This document shows positions 61,401 to 64,000 of a stretch of DNA of 64,000 bases, piece after piece; within the stretch, counting starts at the first letter, position 1; each line of letters begins with the position of its first letter. The notes under the pieces were generated by a model that made no database searches, had not been told where the DNA came from, and saw nothing but the letters and a program-made list of their open reading frames with translations. The stretch lies in NCBI RefSeq assembly GCF_038433205.1, contig NZ_JBCDNA010000002.1, positions 983,499-1,047,498 on the forward strand, given 5' to 3'. A program made the position numbers and the translations under genes. Source of the DNA: Lutimonas vermicola. GTDB taxonomy: Bacteria > Bacteroidota > Bacteroidia > Flavobacteriales > Flavobacteriaceae.

Positions 61401-64000
61401 ACCTGTATCCCTGTTGCCTCACTTGGTCCGTTATTTGAAACAGTAATCGTAAAGACCACATTACTGCCGACCAAAGGAGTTGAATTGTCAACTGTTTTTA
61501 CAAGTGATATATCCGAAACTGCAATTGGTGCGATACTTATTTCATCCATATCATCTTCCGAAAGCACTCCGTTTGCAGGAGTTGAATCCGGATCAAGATT
61601 GTCTGAAGCAGTAACTTCAGCTATATTGTTATAATCTCCACTTGCATTTACCACAGCTGTAAGGTTAAGTACAACTGTATTTCCTGCACTGATATTAGCC
61701 ACTGTCCAAATGCCCGAACCAGAATCATAATTGCCTGCAGCATCATCACTTACATAAGCATATCCCGTTGGCAGTTGGTCAGTCACCTGAATTCCGTTGC
61801 CGTCGCTAGGTCCGTTATTCAATAATGTAATGCTAAACACTACGTTGCTGCCAACCAACGGACTTGAATTATCAACCGCAATTGTCAATTCTATATCCGA
61901 CACTGGATTAGGTACAACGCCGCTGCTGTCCATGTCGTCTTCAGTAAGGTCTCCATTCCCCGGTGCAGAATCATTGTCAATATTGTCTGCTGCCGTAACT
62001 TCGGCAATGTTTGTATAATCCCCGCTAACATTTACTATAGCTGTAATATTTAATACTGCGCTGCTGCCGTTTGCAACGTTTCCGACAGTCCAAAGGCCCG
62101 TTCCAGAATCATAGGCTCCGGCTGCGTCATCGCTTACATATGTATATCCACTCGGTAACACATCGGTCACTTCAATACCTGAGGCATCACTTGGCCCGTC
62201 ATTATTCACGGTAATGGTGAACACAACATTGCTTCCTACATTCGGAGATGCATTATCAACTGTTTTTATCAAACTGATATCAGAAGCTGCTTGTGGGCTG
62301 GCCCCGGCATTATCCTGATCATCTTCAGTTATGTTATCATTATTGACAAACGAATCTGAATCCAGATTATCTGATGCTGTGATCTCGGCAATATTATCAT
62401 AATCTCCGCTTGCATTTACATTAGCTGTAATATTCAAAGTAGCACTTGCTCCATTTAAAATAGAACCTACAGTCCAGATACCTGTTCCCGAAACATAAGC
62501 TCCTGAAGCATCATCACCTACATAAGTATATCCATTTGGTAACAGGTCGGTAACTTGAATTCCTGCAGCATCGCTTTTCCCAGCGTTATTCACAACGATG
62601 GTGAAAACCACATTTGTTCCCACAACCGGTGTTGCATTATCGATGGTTTTAATCAAGCTTAAGTCGGATACAATCAACTCAGTAATTGCTGTGTCTTCTT
62701 CAGGAACAACAATCTCTGTTGACGTTACCGATATGGCAGTTACCAGGTCAACTGCATTCTGGAAGTCAACCAAACTCGTCGTATAGCTTAGCGTATAGGT
62801 CCAAATCTCTCCTATATCGATCACACCTGGTGTTCCGGCATCTCCTATTGGCCCGGTCAATACACCGTTGCTTCCATCAGGAAGTGTATTTACTATATTC
62901 ACATTGTTAAGATCCAAAGTGCCAAAGTTGTCCAGTACGATCGTATAATCCAATACCTGACCAATATTTGTTACAGGATTCGGACCACCTGATTGCGTAA
63001 TTGAAACATCCAATTCAGCCACACAGTTTGGTGCAGACAATACGACCGGTGTTGCATTCGCAATCGAACAACTTGTTACATTATCTCTAACAACTATGTC
63101 ATAAGAACCATCCACTAATCCCGAGAAAGTATTTGAATTCTGGAAAGTTGTCCCATTATCAATACTGTATTCAAGATTTGAACCTGTAGCCGTGATCACA
63201 ATGCTACCATTATCTAATGCAGGACATGCTATTAGGGTTGGGTCATTGGCAACGACATTATCAATTGTTACCTGTGGATTTTCAGTAAGAACTACTGCTG
63301 CTCTGGTTGGGCTTAAACATCCATTGACAACACTTCTTGCCTCTGCGTAGTATGTTCCTGCTGATAGAGGTGTAAACAGGGTATTGTCAGCAAGCAAAAG
63401 ATTTCCTCCTGCTGATGCATCATACCAATCTACTGTCTCTCCAGCATTAACAGAAACACTTAATGTTGGAATGGGATCGCCTTGACAAATTTCTTCATCA
63501 CCAGAACTAATTGGTTCATCTATAAAGTCTATTACTATATCCTGCGTCTGTGTTGAACTATTGCCATTTACATCTGTATATGTCCAGGTAACTGTTGTTG
63601 TTCCCTGAGCTGTAATAGGCAGTGTGGCATCATTAGTAACCGTTACTAGTCCACCACAAGCATCTGTAGCCGTTGGATCAGTTAATGCAGTTACCTCACA
63701 CTCTGCGGTTACATCTGCCAATGTAGCTAGATCAGCAACCGGAGGTGTAACGTCTGTAATCACCACATCCTGTGTCTGAGTACTTGCATTACCATTTACA
63801 TCTGTATATGTCCAGGTAACTGTTGTTGTTCCCTGAGCTGTAATAGGCAGTGTTGCATCATTAGTAACCGTTACTAGTCCACCACAATTATCTGTAGCCG
63901 TTGGATCAGTTAATGCGGTTACCTCACACTCTGCGGTTACATCTGCCAAAGTAGCAACATCTGCAACAGGTGGCGTTAGATCTGTAATTACTATATCCTG
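58448..64000 (-). CDS. Giant T9SS type-B surface protein (giant 2, partial at right edge)
   Basis: 1850 residues visible; the frame is open to base 64000, so the N-terminus is outside. From the right edge: HYR-like repeats of 76 residues (228 bp, TVTWTYTDVNGNASTQTQD; about 63520-64000), an Ig/PKD-like and a SprB-like repeat (about 63000-63510), seven DUF11-like repeats (about 60400-63000; pattern DISLVKTVDNxTPxVGSNVVFTI), a cadherin-like VCBS-type domain (about 60000-60330), Asp-rich Ca-binding-like repeats (58740-59990, DxDNDGxxD), and a T9SS type-B C-terminal domain (GFSPNGDGKND ... SGWVYLNK). A very acidic, probably adhesive surface fibre. First gene of the module with SprF and OmpA. Confidence 0.9.
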   Translation of the reverse strand, partial: QDIVITDLTPPVADVATLADVTAECEVTALTDPTATDNCGGLVTVTNDATLPITAQGTTTVTWTYTDVNGNASTQTQDVVITDVTPPVADLATLADVTAECEVTALTDPTATDACGGLVTVTNDATLPITAQGTTTVTWTYTDVNGNSSTQTQDIVIDFIDEPISSGDEEICQGDPIPTLSVSVNAGETVDWYDASAGGNLLLADNTLFTPLSAGTYYAEARSVVNGCLSPTRAAVVLTENPQVTIDNVVANDPTLIACPALDNGSIVITATGSNLEYSIDNGTTFQNSNTFSGLVDGSYDIVVRDNVTSCSIANATPVVLSAPNCVAELDVSITQSGGPNPVTNIGQVLDYTIVLDNFGTLDLNNVNIVNTLPDGSNGVLTGPIGDAGTPGVIDIGEIWTYTLSYTTSLVDFQNAVDLVTAISVTSTEIVVPEEDTAITELIVSDLSLIKTIDNATPVVGTNVVFTIVVNNAGKSDAAGIQVTDLLPNGYTYVGDDASGAYVSGTGIWTVGSILNGASATLNITANVNASGDYDNIAEITASDNLDSDSFVNNDNITEDDQDNAGASPQAASDISLIKTVDNASPNVGSNVVFTITVNNDGPSDASGIEVTDVLPSGYTYVSDDAAGAYDSGTGLWTVGNVANGSSAVLNITAIVNVSGDYTNIAEVTAADNIDNDSAPGNGDLTEDDMDSSGVVPNPVSDIELTIAVDNSSPLVGSNVVFSITLLNNGPSDGNGIQVTDQLPTGYAYVSDDAAGNYDSGSGIWTVANISAGNTVVLNLTAVVNASGDYNNIAEVTASDNLDPDSTPANGVLSEDDMDEISIAPIAVSDISLVKTVDNSTPLVGSNVVFTITVSNNGPSEATGIQVTDLLSDGYTYVNDDAAGNYDETSGIWNLGNIAIGSSSSINITAAVNVTGDYTNTAELTASDNVDPDSTPGNGVLSEDDMDSIDTTPIPVSDMEINMLVDNLTPYVGGEVVFTIEVTNAGPSEATGIEVRDLLPNGYTYVSDDASGNYTSGSGIWTVGSIIAGDTSIINITASVNATGNYTNIAEVSAADNVDLDSTPNNGVATEDDQFEITITPIPVADISLVKTVNDMNPTTGDTVIFSLTVNNDGPSAATGVAAEDIVPDGFGNISAITAGASITGSTVTWNGLSIASGTNIVLQFSAEVLTTGTYVNQAEIIASDVIDFDSEPTVSFDVDDYSDGVEDDDESILDDMVINFLPTAINDDIIVVENTTNNAITVLMDNGNGADDFGGDGAGTVPVVLASQPSNGVASANDNGSPNDPTDDYILYTPNADFVGFDSFTYTIEDGQGLIGSANGDRSTATVTIEVLVDTDGDLVGDIYDIDDDNDGVLDTIEGNNDSDGDGFADSLDIDADNDGLPDNIEAQETTSYIAPSGTDTDKNGLDDAYESTPGAGEGLTAFNNDGDASPDYLDTDSDNDNVPDSLEGHDADHDSLPDSFPIGSDADEDGLDDGYEGADINDGFDVNDEIDDPSTLTNADNDNELDYRDTDDDNDNIETIDEDLNGDNDPTNDDTDGDLVRNYLDFDDDNDGILSRIEGIEDEDNDGLSNYLDLDADGDGIPDNIEAQSTEGYILPSLSDADNNGLDDAYESLPGTANGISVVDTDNDANADYLDDDSDNDNVPDEIEGHDFNHDGVADLSASNADADNDGLDDSFEGSDINDGFIPNDEIIDPLLELPNTDSEDDVDYRDQDDDNDGIDTIEEDDNEDGDPTNDDCDEDLTPNYLDATPCNIVPSGFSPNGDGKNDELVVPALSTYMDFEMQVFNRQGNKVYEYKRNGALNPEWWDGRSSGNMNLGDDILPAGTYFYLIKFNRDDRKPESGWVYLNK

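Overview
The window looks like a piece of a Flavobacteriaceae (Bacteroidota) chromosome, probably marine. The signs are AT-rich intergenic DNA, -7 promoter elements of the Bacteroidota form TAnnTTTG, almost no Shine-Dalgarno sequences, a split cobalamin methionine synthase, TolC/RND efflux, and type IX secretion (T9SS) modules with PorP/SprF and gliding-type C-terminal domains. A 100-N assembly gap lies inside one gene.

Region 1 (1-12.1 kb) handles sulfur, homoserine and methionine. A minus-strand operon behind a SAM-I riboswitch encodes a MetX-aspartokinase-homoserine dehydrogenase fusion, a MetZ-like sulfhydrylase, a DUF2061 membrane protein and MetH split in two, with a small ABM-domain gene between the halves (the MetH C-terminal half runs off the left edge). 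Next comes metY. Its upstream region holds a previously unlabelled 23-codon Met-rich leader ORF followed by overlapping pause, antiterminator and terminator hairpins, which looks like a classical ribosome-mediated attenuator. On the plus strand, metK follows a SAM-II/SAM-V-like aptamer with a competing hairpin. Three different RNA-level Met/SAM sensors thus appear to sit within about 2.5 kb.

Region 2 (12.3-25.1 kb) is housekeeping: a secreted protein, a deoxynucleoside kinase, an ExbB/ExbD energy-transduction operon, tRNA-Ser(GGA), asparaginase, a membrane zinc peptidase, an Lrp regulator, the pdxA-DUF177-rpmF-fabH-accB-accC cluster, riboflavin synthase, a tiny sorting-signal-like peptide and a CAU-anticodon tRNA.

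Region 3 (25.2-45.1 kb) has an outer-membrane barrel, a polyprenyl diphosphate synthase, a TetR-TolC-MFP-RND efflux operon with a clear palindromic operator and an apparently leaderless regulator mRNA, a patatin/Omp85-like protein, uvrC, a PLP decarboxylase interrupted by an artefactual gap, and ileS-dksA-like-hypothetical-lspA.

Region 4 (45.2-64 kb) has two paralogous surface modules on the minus strand. Each is a giant repeat-rich protein with a T9SS type-B C-terminal domain, then a PorP/SprF protein, then an OmpA/PD40 protein. One module has a second OmpA gene. The giant proteins carry Ca-binding-like Asp-rich repeats, Ig-like, GEVED, HYR and DUF11 repeats, and recent internal duplications. 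The second giant runs off the right edge.

All calls come from reading the sequence. No database or folding program was used.
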